From NCBI RefSeq assembly GCF_006829085.1, contig NZ_BJTC01000004.1, forward strand, positions 62,001 through 126,000: DNA of 64,000 nt, given 5' to 3'. This DNA comes from Chryseobacterium sp. ON_d1. Its GTDB lineage: Bacteria > Bacteroidota > Bacteroidia > Flavobacteriales > Weeksellaceae. Position 1 is the first letter of the stretch. Each line of letters begins with the position of its first letter. The notes under the pieces are model-generated. The model made no database searches. It was not told the DNA's origin and was given only the letters and a program-made list of their open reading frames with translations. Both the position numbers and the translations under genes were made by a program. Of this stretch, positions 1 through 8,318 are shown one piece after another.

Positions 1-410
1 TAACCGAATTTACAGTAGCTTACGTTCTGGCTCATGAAGTAGGCCATCATGTTCAGACACTTCTGGGAACTACCCAAAAAGTAGATGCATTAAGAAGAAG
101 TGGAAGATATTCTGAAGAACAAATGAACAGAGTTTCTGTTGCTACAGAATTGCAGGCAGATTTTTATGCCGGCGTCTGGGCAAAAAGAACCAATGACAGC
201 AAACATATCCTGGAACCTGGAGATATTGAGTCCGCCATAGATGCTGCTGAAGCTGTTGGAGATGACAACATTCAGAGAAGAGCACAGGGCTATGTAAACC
301 AGGAAAGCTTTACCCACGGATCCTCTGCGCAACGTAAAGAATGGTTTATGAAAGGGTACAACACCGGAGATATCAGACAGGGTGATACTTTCAACCAACT
401 GTTGAAATAG
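1..410 (+). CDS. YpfJ-type neutral zinc metallopeptidase, 3' end only
   Basis: The open frame runs in from the left edge (first full codon at base 3), so the start lies outside the window. The visible C-terminal 135 residues hold an HEVGHH zinc-binding motif (residues 11-16 of the visible part) followed by QTLLG, and a later ATELQADFYAGVWA block in which a Glu would be the third zinc ligand. This pattern, with the late SFTHGSSAQR stretch, fits the putative neutral zinc metallopeptidase family (YpfJ). The physiological substrate of that family is not known. It converges on the GLPGLI gene and ends just before a bidirectional terminator. Family call is firm, function is not. Confidence 0.85.
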   Translation, partial: TEFTVAYVLAHEVGHHVQTLLGTTQKVDALRRSGRYSEEQMNRVSVATELQADFYAGVWAKRTNDSKHILEPGDIESAIDAAEAVGDDNIQRRAQGYVNQESFTHGSSAQRKEWFMKGYNTGDIRQGDTFNQLLK

Positions 411-440
411 TTTCACCATAGCTATTATCATATAAAATAA

Positions 441-470
441 AATGCGGCCTTAGATGAAGACCGCATTTTT
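441..470. terminator. bidirectional terminator
   Basis: A hairpin with arms ATGCGGCCT and AGACCGCAT (one mismatch, 7-nt loop) is flanked by A-rich and T-rich tracts. It sits between the convergent protease and GLPGLI genes and can serve both. Confidence 0.75.
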
Positions 471-473
471 CAT

Positions 474-1313
474 TTATTGCAATTCGATTGGATTAGAATT
501 TTTCTTAGCTTCTTCTTTTATCCGCTCCTCCATTCTCTTTCTCATATCAGCAGGATTCTGATTTCCTCCCCCGCCAGGGCCTCCAATTCTCATGGGTGCA
601 GCTACACCACCACCCTGATTCATAAATGACATTGGATCTGTTTTAAACTTTTGCTGCTGTTTTACAAAATCAGCTCTTTTTACTTTTAAAGTATTTCCAA
701 ACTGATTCAAAGTCGGAAACTCCGCGATTTTGTAATTTTTCATGAGATCAAAAGAATAATCTCCTTTATCATCTTCTATTTTTACAATCAGTCCCGGAAG
801 TCCACCAAATTTATATGGACCGTCCTGATAAGGAAGATCCGTGGTAAACCAGGCAGTCCATTTTCTTCCTCCAAAATCAGTTTCCGCTTTCTGAACTTTA
901 TATTCGCCTATTTTTCTAGTTTCTGATTCAATTTTCCAGTTCAGCGGTCTGTCTTCTTCATACGAATAGATGTCACGGCCAATCCTGTCTTTGAAGTAAG
1001 TCTTTTGACTGGTCTTATCCTTTTCTACAGAATAGTTGATATTGGATCTCAAACTTTCCATCTGGTCCCTGTTGATACTTCCTCTTCCGCCTCCGCCTTG
1101 AAATGCCTTTTGCATAATAGAATCTCTTTTGATTCTGTTTTCAGAATAAAACAAAGATTTTTCCGGAGAAATATCCAGATAAGCATTTTCAGTCTTGATA
1201 TCTGTTTTATTTTCCACATCAGGTTTCATAGTCACCTGATACACAAATCTGTTTGTCTGTGCAGAAACATTCTGTATGAAGAGTGCCAATGCGATAATAC
1301 CTAATTTTTTCAT
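474..1313 (-). CDS. GLPGLI family protein
   Basis: A 279-residue exported protein of a Bacteroidota-specific family named after its GLPGLI motif, seen here in FGGLPGLIVKIEDDKGDYSF. An N-terminal hydrophobic stretch ending in VSAQ (residues 1-19) reads as a signal peptide. The family tends to be encoded near TonB-dependent receptors or peptidases, but no such gene is adjacent and its function is unknown. The C-terminal third carries a glycine-rich stretch (GGPGGGG) and ends in NPIELQ, nearly the same ending as its upstream neighbour. It is the second gene of a tandem pair 12 bases apart and is probably co-transcribed with it. Confidence 0.9.
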   Translation of the reverse strand: MKKLGIIALALFIQNVSAQTNRFVYQVTMKPDVENKTDIKTENAYLDISPEKSLFYSENRIKRDSIMQKAFQGGGGRGSINRDQMESLRSNINYSVEKDKTSQKTYFKDRIGRDIYSYEEDRPLNWKIESETRKIGEYKVQKAETDFGGRKWTAWFTTDLPYQDGPYKFGGLPGLIVKIEDDKGDYSFDLMKNYKIAEFPTLNQFGNTLKVKRADFVKQQQKFKTDPMSFMNQGGGVAAPMRIGGPGGGGNQNPADMRKRMEERIKEEAKKNSNPIELQ

Positions 1314-1325
1314 TTATATTTTTAT

Positions 1326-2276
1326 TTATTTTAATTCAATTGGATTCTGGGCTGTATTGGTAAAAGAAGGTACTTCTCCAGACGAACCTGTTGAGACCGG
1401 TATTCCTTGATTTTCACCACCCATTCCTCTGTGCATTCCGCCACCGCCATGGCCACCGCCTCTCATTCCTCCTCCGTTCATTCCTCCACCCATGCCGCCA
1501 CGATGTCTTCCGCCACCAAAATTCATATTTCCACCACCATTATTTCCTGCCATTGCTTTTCTGCTTTTACCAAACTCAAGTTCCAGAGCTGCTTTATCAC
1601 CATGGAAATTAATCCTTGTACTTTGTTTAGCATCAGGATCTATCTGTTCTTCAAAGGCATTTTTAATCATCATTTTTTTAACAAGATCAAATTTATAATC
1701 TCCTTTGTCATCTTCCAGTTTTACAATCAGTCCTGGCAGTCCTGAGAATTTGTAAGGCCCGTCAGACAAAGGAATCTCTTTCGTGAACCATGCCGTCCAG
1801 ACTCTTCCGCCAAATTCTGTCACTGCCTTTTGGGTCGAATATCCGTTTTGTTTTTCAACAGCATTTGTCACTTCCCATTTTATGGGCCTGTCTTCCTCAT
1901 AGTAAATTTGCTTTCCGGCAGCTTTTTCATAATAATACACTTTCTGTTCCGGAATAACCTTGGTAATAAAATATTCAAAAAAAGTAGGTTCAAGATGTTT
2001 TCTCCCCTCCATTTTTGAAAAATCTCTTTCCTCTTTTTTCTGAGTTTCTTTCGCTTCTGATCTTATAGAAGTAAAAAGAGAGTCTCTTTTCAGTTTATTC
2101 TCACTGATAAATAGGGAACGTCCCTCTTTAATATCCAGAAAAGTTCTTTCACTTTTCATACTGACCAGATTGATTGAATCCGGGTTAACCAGTGTTTCAT
2201 ACACAAATCTTGTTGTCTGCCCATAAGATACCGTGATGAAGAACAATACAAAAAAAGCAGTTATTTTTTGTTTCAT
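1326..2276 (-). CDS. GLPGLI family protein, glycine-rich C-terminus
   Basis: Paralogue of the next gene: FSGLPGLIVKLEDDKGDY, a signal peptide ending in VSYGQ, and the same NPIEL ending. I take the ATG at 2276 rather than a TTG two codons upstream. Between the conserved core and the C-terminus lies an insert of about 50 residues made almost only of Gly, Met, His, Arg and Asn (for example GGMGGGMNGGGMRGGGHG). It is longer than the matching stretch in the paralogue and is probably disordered. The His/Met content could bind metal, but that is speculation. First gene of the pair, with an A/T-rich spacer shared divergently with sufA. Confidence 0.9.
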   Translation of the reverse strand: MKQKITAFFVLFFITVSYGQTTRFVYETLVNPDSINLVSMKSERTFLDIKEGRSLFISENKLKRDSLFTSIRSEAKETQKKEERDFSKMEGRKHLEPTFFEYFITKVIPEQKVYYYEKAAGKQIYYEEDRPIKWEVTNAVEKQNGYSTQKAVTEFGGRVWTAWFTKEIPLSDGPYKFSGLPGLIVKLEDDKGDYKFDLVKKMMIKNAFEEQIDPDAKQSTRINFHGDKAALELEFGKSRKAMAGNNGGGNMNFGGGRHRGGMGGGMNGGGMRGGGHGGGGMHRGMGGENQGIPVSTGSSGEVPSFTNTAQNPIELK

Positions 2277-2428
2277 TACCAATTTTCTTTATAGATCGAA
2301 AATAGCTTTCAAAGTTAAAATAAGGAAAGGAATCTTCACATCATAAGATAAATTCACTTGATTTTATCATTAATAGCGGCATCTAAAACAGCTATTAATA
2401 TCAGAATCATTAAAATAGATATCTTCGA

Positions 2429-2460
2429 TTTGAGATTGCGGAAATTAGTTCGTATTTTTG
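2429..2460 (+). promoter_or_regulatory. Bacteroidota-type promoter of the suf operon
   Basis: A -33 TTTG (2429-2432) and a -7 TATTTTTG (2453-2460) are separated by 20 bases, 28 bases before the sufA ATG. This fits the TTG/TAnnTTTG consensus of the primary sigma factor in Bacteroidota. No regulator site was recognised. Confidence 0.65.
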
Positions 2461-2488
2461 CATCATTAAATCATTCTAAATAAATACA

Positions 2489-2818
2489 ATGATAAAAGTA
2501 TCAGACCATGCAAAGGAGAAAGCCATCCAGTTGATGACGGAAGATGGTTTTAACCCTGCTGAAGATTATATAAGAGTAGGGGTGAAAAGCGGCGGATGCT
2601 CTGGTTTAGAGTATGTTTTAAAGTTTGACAACCAAAAAACAGACGCAGATCAGATTTTTGAAGATAATAACATCAAAATTATTATAGATAAAAAATCCAT
2701 CCTTTATTTAGCAGGAACAACTCTTGAGTATTCAGGAGGATTGAACGGAAAAGGGTTTGTTTTTAACAACCCGAATGCATCCAGAACATGCGGATGTGGG
2801 GAATCATTTAGTCTTTAG
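2489..2818 (+). CDS. sufA: Fe-S cluster A-type carrier/scaffold protein
   Basis: A 109-residue HesB/IscA/SufA-family protein. The three cysteines that bind the cluster in this family are present: one in SGGCSGLEY near residue 37 and two in the C-terminal CGCG. Length is normal for an A-type carrier, and the protein should be cytosolic. It is the first gene of the suf operon; sufB follows after an 83-base spacer that contains an inverted repeat. In most organisms the carrier hands clusters from the SufBCD scaffold to target proteins. Confidence 0.93.
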   Translation: MIKVSDHAKEKAIQLMTEDGFNPAEDYIRVGVKSGGCSGLEYVLKFDNQKTDADQIFEDNNIKIIIDKKSILYLAGTTLEYSGGLNGKGFVFNNPNASRTCGCGESFSL

Positions 2819-2836
2819 AGAAAAGACATTAGATCC

Positions 2837-2891
2837 TAGATTTCAGACCTCGGAGCTATTCTGACTTCTGAAATCTAAAATCTGAAATCTA
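2837..2891 (+). repeat. inverted plus direct 11-bp repeat between sufA and sufB
   Basis: TAGATTTCAGA (2837-2847) is followed by its exact reverse complement TCTGAAATCTA at 2867-2877 and again at 2881-2891. RNA could form an 11-bp stem with a 19-base loop. There is no T-tract suited to termination, only an A-tract before the sufB start. It may be a small repeat insertion or a processing site. Confidence 0.7.
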
Positions 2892-2901
2892 AAAAAAAAT
2901 A

Positions 2902-4350
2902 ATGAGTAAATATACAGAAGACGATTTAAGAGTCGATCTAGAAAATAAAAAATATGAATTCGGCTGGGAAACGAAGATTGATTATGAAGATTTCCCGATC
3001 GGTTTAAATGAGGATATCATCCGTGCGATCTCTGCTAAAAAAGAAGAGCCTGAATGGATGACTGAATGGCGTCTGGAATCTTTCAAAATCTGGCAGAAAA
3101 TGGTAGAGCCTGAATGGGCAAATATCAAATATGAAAAACCAGATTTTCAGGCAATCCGTTACTATGCTGCTCCTAAAGTAAAACCAGAGCTGGCAAGCCT
3201 TGATGAAGTAGATCCTGAATTATTGAAAACATTCGAAAAGCTAGGGATTAATATCGAGGAACAAAAAAGGCTTTCAGGAGTTGCCGTAGATATTGTCATG
3301 GACTCCGTTTCTGTGAAAACCACTTTCCAGGATACATTGGCAGAAAAAGGAATTATCTTCTGTTCTATTTCTGAGGCCATTAAAAACCATCCTGATTTAG
3401 TAAGAAAATATCTTGGAAAAGTAGTTCCGAGAGGGGATAACTTTTACGCAGCATTGAATTCCGCAGTATTCTCTGACGGAAGTTTCTGTTATATTCCTAA
3501 AGGAGTAAGATGTCCAATGGAACTTTCCACTTATTTCCGTATCAACCAGGCAGGAACAGGACAGTTTGAAAGAACTCTTGTAATTGCAGATGAAGGCAGT
3601 TATGTTTCTTATCTTGAAGGATGTACAGCACCATCAAGAGATGAGAACCAGCTTCACGCAGCCGTTGTGGAGCTTATTGCATTAGACGATGCTGAAATCA
3701 AATATTCAACGGTTCAGAACTGGTATCCGGGTAATGAAGAAGGAAAAGGAGGGGTATTCAATTTTGTAACCAAAAGAGGGCTTTGCGAGAGAAATGCAAA
3801 AATCTCATGGACGCAGGTAGAAACCGGTTCAGCAGTAACATGGAAATATCCGTCTTGTATCCTTAAAGGAGACAATTCTATCGGTGAGTTCTACTCTATT
3901 GCAGTAACCAACAACCATCAGTATGCTGATACAGGAACAAAAATGATCCACATTGGTAAAAACACCAAATCAACGATCATTTCCAAAGGTATTTCCGCAG
4001 GAAAATCTCAGAACTCATACAGAGGGCTGGTGAAGGTAATGCCTTCTGCAAAAGGCGCCAGAAACTTCTCCCAGTGTGATTCTTTGCTGATGGGTAATGA
4101 ATGTGGTGCTCACACTTTCCCTTATATAGAAATCAAAGATCCTTCCGCACAGTTAGAGCACGAAGCTACTACTTCAAAAATCGGGGAAGATCAGATTTTC
4201 TACTGTAATCAGAGAGGTATTGATACTGAAAGAGCTATTGCATTGATCGTAAATGGCTTCAGTAAAGAAGTTCTAAATAAACTTCCAATGGAGTTTGCTA
4301 TTGAAGCACAGAAACTACTTGAAATTTCATTAGAAGGATCAGTAGGATAA
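2902..4350 (+). CDS. sufB: Fe-S cluster assembly scaffold protein SufB
   Basis: A 482-residue SufB, the usual full length, and part of the SufBC2D scaffold that assembles clusters in the cytosol with sulfur from SufS/SufE. The conserved core is clear: [19 protein letters not shown], the [12 protein letters not shown] block, and the C-terminal NFSQCDSLL stretch. That Cys corresponds to the essential Cys405 of E. coli Suf[12 protein letters not shown] and FYCNQRGI follow near the end. It starts at an ATG directly after an A-tract, with no clear Shine-Dalgarno sequence, as is common in this phylum. sufC follows after an unusually long 234-base spacer. Confidence 0.97.
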   Translation: MSKYTEDDLRVDLENKKYEFGWETKIDYEDFPIGLNEDIIRAISAKKEEPEWMTEWRLESFKIWQKMVEPEWANIKYEKPDFQAIRYYAAPKVKPELASLDEVDPELLKTFEKLGINIEEQKRLSGVAVDIVMDSVSVKTTFQDTLAEKGIIFCSISEAIKNHPDLVRKYLGKVVPRGDNFYAALNSAVFSDGSFCYIPKGVRCPMELSTYFRINQAGTGQFERTLVIADEGSYVSYLEGCTAPSRDENQLHAAVVELIALDDAEIKYSTVQNWYPGNEEGKGGVFNFVTKRGLCERNAKISWTQVETGSAVTWKYPSCILKGDNSIGEFYSIAVTNNHQYADTGTKMIHIGKNTKSTIISKGISAGKSQNSYRGLVKVMPSAKGARNFSQCDSLLMGNECGAHTFPYIEIKDPSAQLEHEATTSKIGEDQIFYCNQRGIDTERAIALIVNGFSKEVLNKLPMEFAIEAQKLLEISLEGSVG

Positions 4351-4369
4351 TCTTTTAAAAGGATTTTCA

Positions 4370-4554
4370 GATAAAAACCAACTGATTTAAAGGCAAGGTT
4401 TTCAGTGTTTTTATCGGATGATTAACCGTTATCAACGGAAGATAAATTATAATCTTCACAGAAGATTATTAGTAAAATAAAATATAAAAAGCTTCTATCT
4501 GTCCGCTGAGGAAATACTTCAGTAAAAGACAAAGTGAATACACGATGAGAAGCT
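4370..4554 (+). ncRNA. structured spacer RNA between sufB and sufC (candidate)
   Basis: The 234-base spacer contains a run of potential stems: 4370-4384 with 4403-4415 (13 bp, 2-nt bulge), CCGTT/AACGG at 4426-4438, ATAATCTTC/GAAGATTAT at 4449-4469 (9 bp, 3-nt loop), and a long-range AGCTTCT/AGAAGCT pair (4490-4496 with 4548-4554) enclosing CTGAGG/CTTCAG (4506-4522). None has a terminator T-tract. This could be a processing or stability element that sets SufB:SufC ratios, an attenuator, or a decayed repeat element. No known RNA family was recognised. Confidence 0.4.
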
Positions 4555-4584
4555 CACACAATTATAAAGCAAAAGTTAGCAAGA

Positions 4585-5328
4585 ATGTTACAAATTAAAG
4601 ACCTTCACGCCAAAATTGAAGATGGCGCAGAAATATTAAAAGGTATTAATCTTGAAATAAAGCCGGGCGAAGTTCACGCCATTATGGGACCGAATGGAGC
4701 TGGTAAATCTACCCTTTCTTCTGTAATCGCAGGAAAAGAAGATTACGAAGTGACTGGTGGAGAGATTCTTTTCGAAGGACAAGACATCAGTGAAGATGCT
4801 CCTGAAGATAGAGCTCACAAAGGAATTTTCCTTTCTTTCCAATATCCAGTGGAAATTCCGGGAGTTTCTGTAACGAACTTTATCAAAGCTGCTTTGAACG
4901 AAACAAGAAAAGCAAACGGACTGGAAGAAATGCCGGCAAAAGAAATGCTAGCCTTAATCCGTGAAAAATCTGAAAAACTGGGAATCAAAAAAGATTTTCT
5001 TTCAAGATCACTGAACGAGGGATTCTCCGGAGGTGAAAAGAAAAGAAACGAAATCTTCCAGATGATGATGCTTAATCCTAAGTTGGCTATTCTTGATGAA
5101 ACCGATTCAGGACTTGATATCGATGCATTAAGAATCGTAGCAGACGGAGTAAATTATTTTAAAAACGAGGGAAACGCAGTTCTTTTGATTACCCACTATC
5201 AAAGATTGCTTAATTATATTCAGCCTGACTTCGTTCACGTGCTGGCAGACGGGAAAATCATCAAAACAGGTGATAAGTCTTTAGCATTAGAACTTGAAGA
5301 AAAGGGTTACGACTGGCTTCTTAATTAA
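4585..5328 (+). CDS. sufC: Fe-S cluster assembly ATPase SufC
   Basis: A 247-residue ABC-type ATPase without membrane segments. It has Walker [10 protein letters not shown] (around residues 36-44), the family-specific signature GFSGGEKKR, and Walker [13 protein letters not shown]. SufC binds SufB and SufD, and its ATP cycle drives the conformational change that opens the scaffold. It starts with an ATG at the end of the structured spacer. Its stop is only 13 bases before the inverted-repeat element that separates it from sufD, so a polycistronic message would have to include that element. Confidence 0.97.
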   Translation: MLQIKDLHAKIEDGAEILKGINLEIKPGEVHAIMGPNGAGKSTLSSVIAGKEDYEVTGGEILFEGQDISEDAPEDRAHKGIFLSFQYPVEIPGVSVTNFIKAALNETRKANGLEEMPAKEMLALIREKSEKLGIKKDFLSRSLNEGFSGGEKKRNEIFQMMMLNPKLAILDETDSGLDIDALRIVADGVNYFKNEGNAVLLITHYQRLLNYIQPDFVHVLADGKIIKTGDKSLALELEEKGYDWLLN

Positions 5329-5341
5329 TTTGAAATTAAAT

Positions 5342-5361
5342 ATTTGAGATTTGAAATTATG
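5342..5361 (+). repeat. left arm of 20-bp perfect inverted repeat
   Basis: Exact reverse complement of 5746-5765. The last three bases are the ATG of the enclosed gene. Confidence 0.9.
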
Positions 5362-5750
5362 GCCACTATAAATAATTTTGAGGATTTAGATATATGGAAA
5401 AAATCCAGGGAATTATGCCAAAAAATTTTCATCTCACTAATACAAAATTCAAATTGCAGTCAAAATATTAAAAATCAAATCGACCGTTCATCTGCCTCTG
5501 TAATGGATAATATTGCAGAAGGTTTTGAAAGGGAAGGAAATAAAGAGTTTATTAATTTTTATCTATGTCGAAAGGATCATGTGGAGAAGTAAGATCTCAG
5601 TTGATCAGAGCATTTGATAGAGATTTTATTAACGAGAATGAATTTAATGATTTGAAAAAAGATTATGCGGATTTATCAAAAATGATTTCAGGTTTTATGA
5701 AGTATTTAAAAACTACTGAACATAACGGAAATAAATTTAACCGCTCATAA
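5359..5750 (+). pseudogene. four helix bundle protein (23S rRNA IVS type), frameshifted
   Basis: Two overlapping frames together give one complete member of the four-helix-bundle/S23 family. The first frame (5359-5594) carries FEDLDIWKKSREL and NIAEGFEREGNKEFINFYL. The second, open from 5565 to 5750, carries SKGSCGEVRSQLIRAFD and a final KMISGFMKYLK. Continuity is broken near 5563-5568: after FINFYL the reading frame must shift (loss of one base or gain of two) to reach SKGSCGEV. An ATG at 5565 could allow restart, so two polypeptides by coupling are conceivable, but a decayed gene or a sequence error is simpler. Relatives occur in 23S rRNA intervening sequences and, as Avd, in diversity-generating retroelements. 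Confidence 0.75.
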
Positions 5751-5765
5751 TTTCAAATCTCAAAT
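5746..5765 (-). repeat. right arm of 20-bp perfect inverted repeat
   Basis: Exact reverse complement of 5342-5361; it contains the stop codon of the enclosed gene. It ends 17 bases before the sufD start, with further AATTTCAAAT-like repeats in between. Confidence 0.9.
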
Positions 5766-5782
5766 TTCAAATTTCAATAAAC

Positions 5783-7090
5783 ATGAGTTTAAAAGAACAA
5801 ATTATAGAGAACCATAATGAATTTTTGGAGAGTCTTCGTCACAGATTTCTGGATGATGAAAGAAAAGAGGCGCTTCAAAGATTTACCAATATTGGTTTTC
5901 CTACTAAAAAAGACGAAGAATATAAATATACCAATCTAAAGGAGATCACGGAAAAAAGCTACAACTTCTTCCCGAAAGAACACCACAATATCACTAAAGA
6001 GCAGTTTGATGAGCTGCACCTTGGAGAAGAAAACTTTGATTGGATTGTTTTTGTAAACGGTAAACTTCACAAAGAACTTTCAAAAGTTTCTATTGAAAAT
6101 GTAGAGTTCCTTTCTTTCAACTATGCGTTGAACGATGAGAAGCATAAAGAGGTTTTTGAAAAATATTTTAATACCATTGCATCTAAGAAACAGGCTTTCA
6201 CGAACTTAAACCTGGCTTACTGCAAATATGGATTCTTTTTAAAAGTTCCTAAAAATGTAGTGATTGAAAAACCAATCCACGTTTTCTATATTTCTCAGAA
6301 TCAGGATGAAAACACGTTCTACAATACAAGAAATCTTTTGATCGTAGAAGAGGGAGCAAAAGTAGAAGTAATTGAAAGCCACCATAATTTTGACAGTACT
6401 TATGTATTGACCAACTCTGTAACAGAGATCTTTACATATCCGAATGCGAAAGCTGACTGGCACAAACTTCAGAACGATAACAACACAACCTATCTTATCG
6501 ATAATACTTTCGCAAAACAGGAGAAAGACAGCTTAACAACTGTAAATACATTCTCTTTCGGAGGTAAGCTGGTAAGAAACAATCTTGATTTCATTCATAA
6601 CGGATCAAATATCAATTCATTCATGAACGGAATCACTATCATCGGAAAAGACCAGTTGGTTGACCATCATACAGCGGTTCACCATAACTTCCCGAACTGT
6701 GAAAGTTATCAGAACTATAAAGGAATCTTCGATGGTAATGCCCACGGAGTTTTCAACGGAAAAGTTTTTGTTGATAAAATCGCTCAGAAAACAAATGCTT
6801 ACCAGCAGAACAACAACGTTTTGCTAAGTGAAGGAGCGAGTATCGATACTAAACCTCAATTAGAGATCTTTGCTGATGACGTAAAATGTTCTCACGGCTG
6901 TACCGTAGGCCAATTGAATGAGGATGCATTATTCTACCTGAGAGCAAGAGGGATCTCTAAAAAAGAAGCACAGGCATTACTTTTATATGCTTTCGCAAAT
7001 GATGCCATGCAGAACATTGATATAGAACCTCTTAAACAAAAGATCTCAAAGCTATTGGCAGAGAAATTAGAAGTTGATATAGAATTTTAA
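5783..7090 (+). CDS. sufD: Fe-S cluster assembly protein SufD
   Basis: A 435-residue SufD, the paralogue of SufB in the SufBC2D scaffold. The C-terminal family block is intact: DGNAHGVFNGKVFV, KPQLEIFADDVKCSHGCTVG and LFYLRARGISKKEAQALL. The His of CSHG matches the His of SufD needed for cluster formation in E. coli. It begins 17 bases after the inverted-repeat element and ends before a strong terminator, so it is the last gene of this suf cluster. sufS and sufE are not in the window. Confidence 0.96.
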   Translation: MSLKEQIIENHNEFLESLRHRFLDDERKEALQRFTNIGFPTKKDEEYKYTNLKEITEKSYNFFPKEHHNITKEQFDELHLGEENFDWIVFVNGKLHKELSKVSIENVEFLSFNYALNDEKHKEVFEKYFNTIASKKQAFTNLNLAYCKYGFFLKVPKNVVIEKPIHVFYISQNQDENTFYNTRNLLIVEEGAKVEVIESHHNFDSTYVLTNSVTEIFTYPNAKADWHKLQNDNNTTYLIDNTFAKQEKDSLTTVNTFSFGGKLVRNNLDFIHNGSNINSFMNGITIIGKDQLVDHHTAVHHNFPNCESYQNYKGIFDGNAHGVFNGKVFVDKIAQKTNAYQQNNNVLLSEGASIDTKPQLEIFADDVKCSHGCTVGQLNEDALFYLRARGISKKEAQALLLYAFANDAMQNIDIEPLKQKISKLLAEKLEVDIEF

Positions 7091-7110
7091 AACTTATATA
7101 TATTTATACA

Positions 7111-7148
7111 CAAAAGCACTTCAAAATGAAGTGCTTTTGTATTTTTAT
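7111..7148. terminator. terminator of the suf operon
   Basis: CAAAAGCACTTC and GAAGTGCTTTTG form a perfect 12-bp stem around a short AAAAT loop and are followed by TATTTTTAT. It lies between sufD and a convergent DUF3078 gene and may act in both directions. Confidence 0.85.
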
Positions 7149-7164
7149 GACAGAATTTGCCATT

Positions 7165-8088
7165 CTATTTTTTTAACCAACTTTGGTTATCTTTATTATC
7201 TGAACGCTTTTTGCCATTATCAATATTATAGGCCAGACCTACACCTAATGTCTGTTTCAACTGTGTTTTCCATATCTGATTATGATCATACAACAGATCA
7301 AGAGTAACGTTGGTGGAAATATATTTATTGATTTTCATGCTTAAAACTCCGCTATATCCGAGAACCAGTCTTTCCGGATGGTCAAGATAGTTTGAGAAGA
7401 CAGAAGCTGTATTTAAAAGGCTTATATTCTCCATAATCTTTAATTTATACATGGCTGTACCCAAGAACCCAAACTGGAAAAGAGAAGAATCTCCATCATT
7501 TTTAAGACCATAAGTTCCCGCTTTCTGAAGATCTTTGTCTAAAACAAAAGTCCATCTTGCGTTCGCAGGACGCAAAGTTACTGTAAGATTATCATTGGGA
7601 CGATAGGTAACCCCGGCTCCTAAATTCAGATATCCAGGTGCCATAAAATTCGAAATCTTGGCAGCATCCGGATTATTGCCATCTTCGTACCCTAGAGCAA
7701 ATTGAGTCTGGAGGCCTGCACCTGCTGAGAAATACCAGTGCTTAGCAAACTCTCTACCATAATTGGTTGAAAGATTGATAACATCCTGGGTCTTTCTTAC
7801 TCCTGTTCCCTGGGTGTTATTTTGTCCATAGCCCAAAACAATAATATTTTCCCACAGATCTTTTCCTTTTTCATAGGTCAGGTTATAATTAACACCGGCA
7901 AGCCAGCCTACGTTATTGGCTCCCCCACCTACCCAGTTTGAAAAGGCAGCCTGATTAAGCATTAATGTATTTTGCCCCTGAATAGACCAGGCTTTCACAG
8001 TGTCTGATGCCGGAGCATCTGTTTTAGTCTCCTGGGCCAGCGCTAACGCTCCAAAAGAGACAGAGCTGATCAATAAAATTTTTTTCAT
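7165..8088 (-). CDS. DUF3078 domain-containing outer-membrane protein
   Basis: A 307-residue exported protein with a signal peptide ending in ALAQ and a body rich in alternating aromatic/polar strands, suggesting an outer-membrane beta-barrel. It opens with the block LNQAAFSNWVGGGANNVGWL typical of DUF3078, and contains KTQDVINLSTNYGREF. Function is unknown. The upstream gene is a close paralogue, and the 230-base spacer between them holds a terminator for that gene, so the two are probably transcribed separately. The C-terminus is Lys/Asp/Asn-rich (KKRSDNKDNQSWLKK). Confidence 0.88.
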   Translation of the reverse strand: MKKILLISSVSFGALALAQETKTDAPASDTVKAWSIQGQNTLMLNQAAFSNWVGGGANNVGWLAGVNYNLTYEKGKDLWENIIVLGYGQNNTQGTGVRKTQDVINLSTNYGREFAKHWYFSAGAGLQTQFALGYEDGNNPDAAKISNFMAPGYLNLGAGVTYRPNDNLTVTLRPANARWTFVLDKDLQKAGTYGLKNDGDSSLFQFGFLGTAMYKLKIMENISLLNTASVFSNYLDHPERLVLGYSGVLSMKINKYISTNVTLDLLYDHNQIWKTQLKQTLGVGLAYNIDNGKKRSDNKDNQSWLKK

Positions 8089-8262
8089 AATGTCGATTTG
8101 TTACAAATGTATAAAATAATAATTTTTGACAGAATAAAATTCACTATAAAATGAATTTAACAAAGCTAAATTTCCCTTGATAATACAGTGAAAACAAACC
8201 ATTTAAATGAAAGCCTATTCCGGTTTAAACTTAAACCAACTTAAAATTACAGAAGTTAAAAA

Positions 8263-8291
8263 GCAAAAAAGCACCTCATATCTGAAGTGCT
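8263..8291 (-). terminator. terminator of the upstream DUF3078 gene
   Basis: On the minus strand AGCACTTCA pairs with TGAGGTGCT (one mismatch) around a short loop and is followed by a TTTTTT tract. It lies 28 bases after the stop of the 8319-9245 gene. Confidence 0.75.
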
Positions 8292-8318
8292 ATACTTTGA
8301 AATATATTATATTCTATA

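Larger units (their letters stand above)
5342..5765 (+). mobile_element. intervening-sequence-like unit with 20-bp terminal inverted repeats
   Basis: ATTTGAGATTTGAAATTATG at 5342-5361 is repeated as an exact reverse complement at 5746-5765. The unit contains only one four-helix-bundle reading frame, whose ATG lies in the last three bases of the left arm and whose TAA lies in the right arm. Partial pairing continues outward on both sides. The arrangement resembles 23S rRNA intervening sequences, where a terminal stem flanks the same protein family, but here it sits in a protein operon between sufC and sufD. Mobility is inferred; no target duplication is evident. Confidence 0.6.

Noticed and set aside
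1391..1745. Plus-strand His/Pro/Ser-rich frames opposite the GLPGLI gene
   Set aside because: They are mirror images of the Gly-rich insert on the minus strand, without family features.
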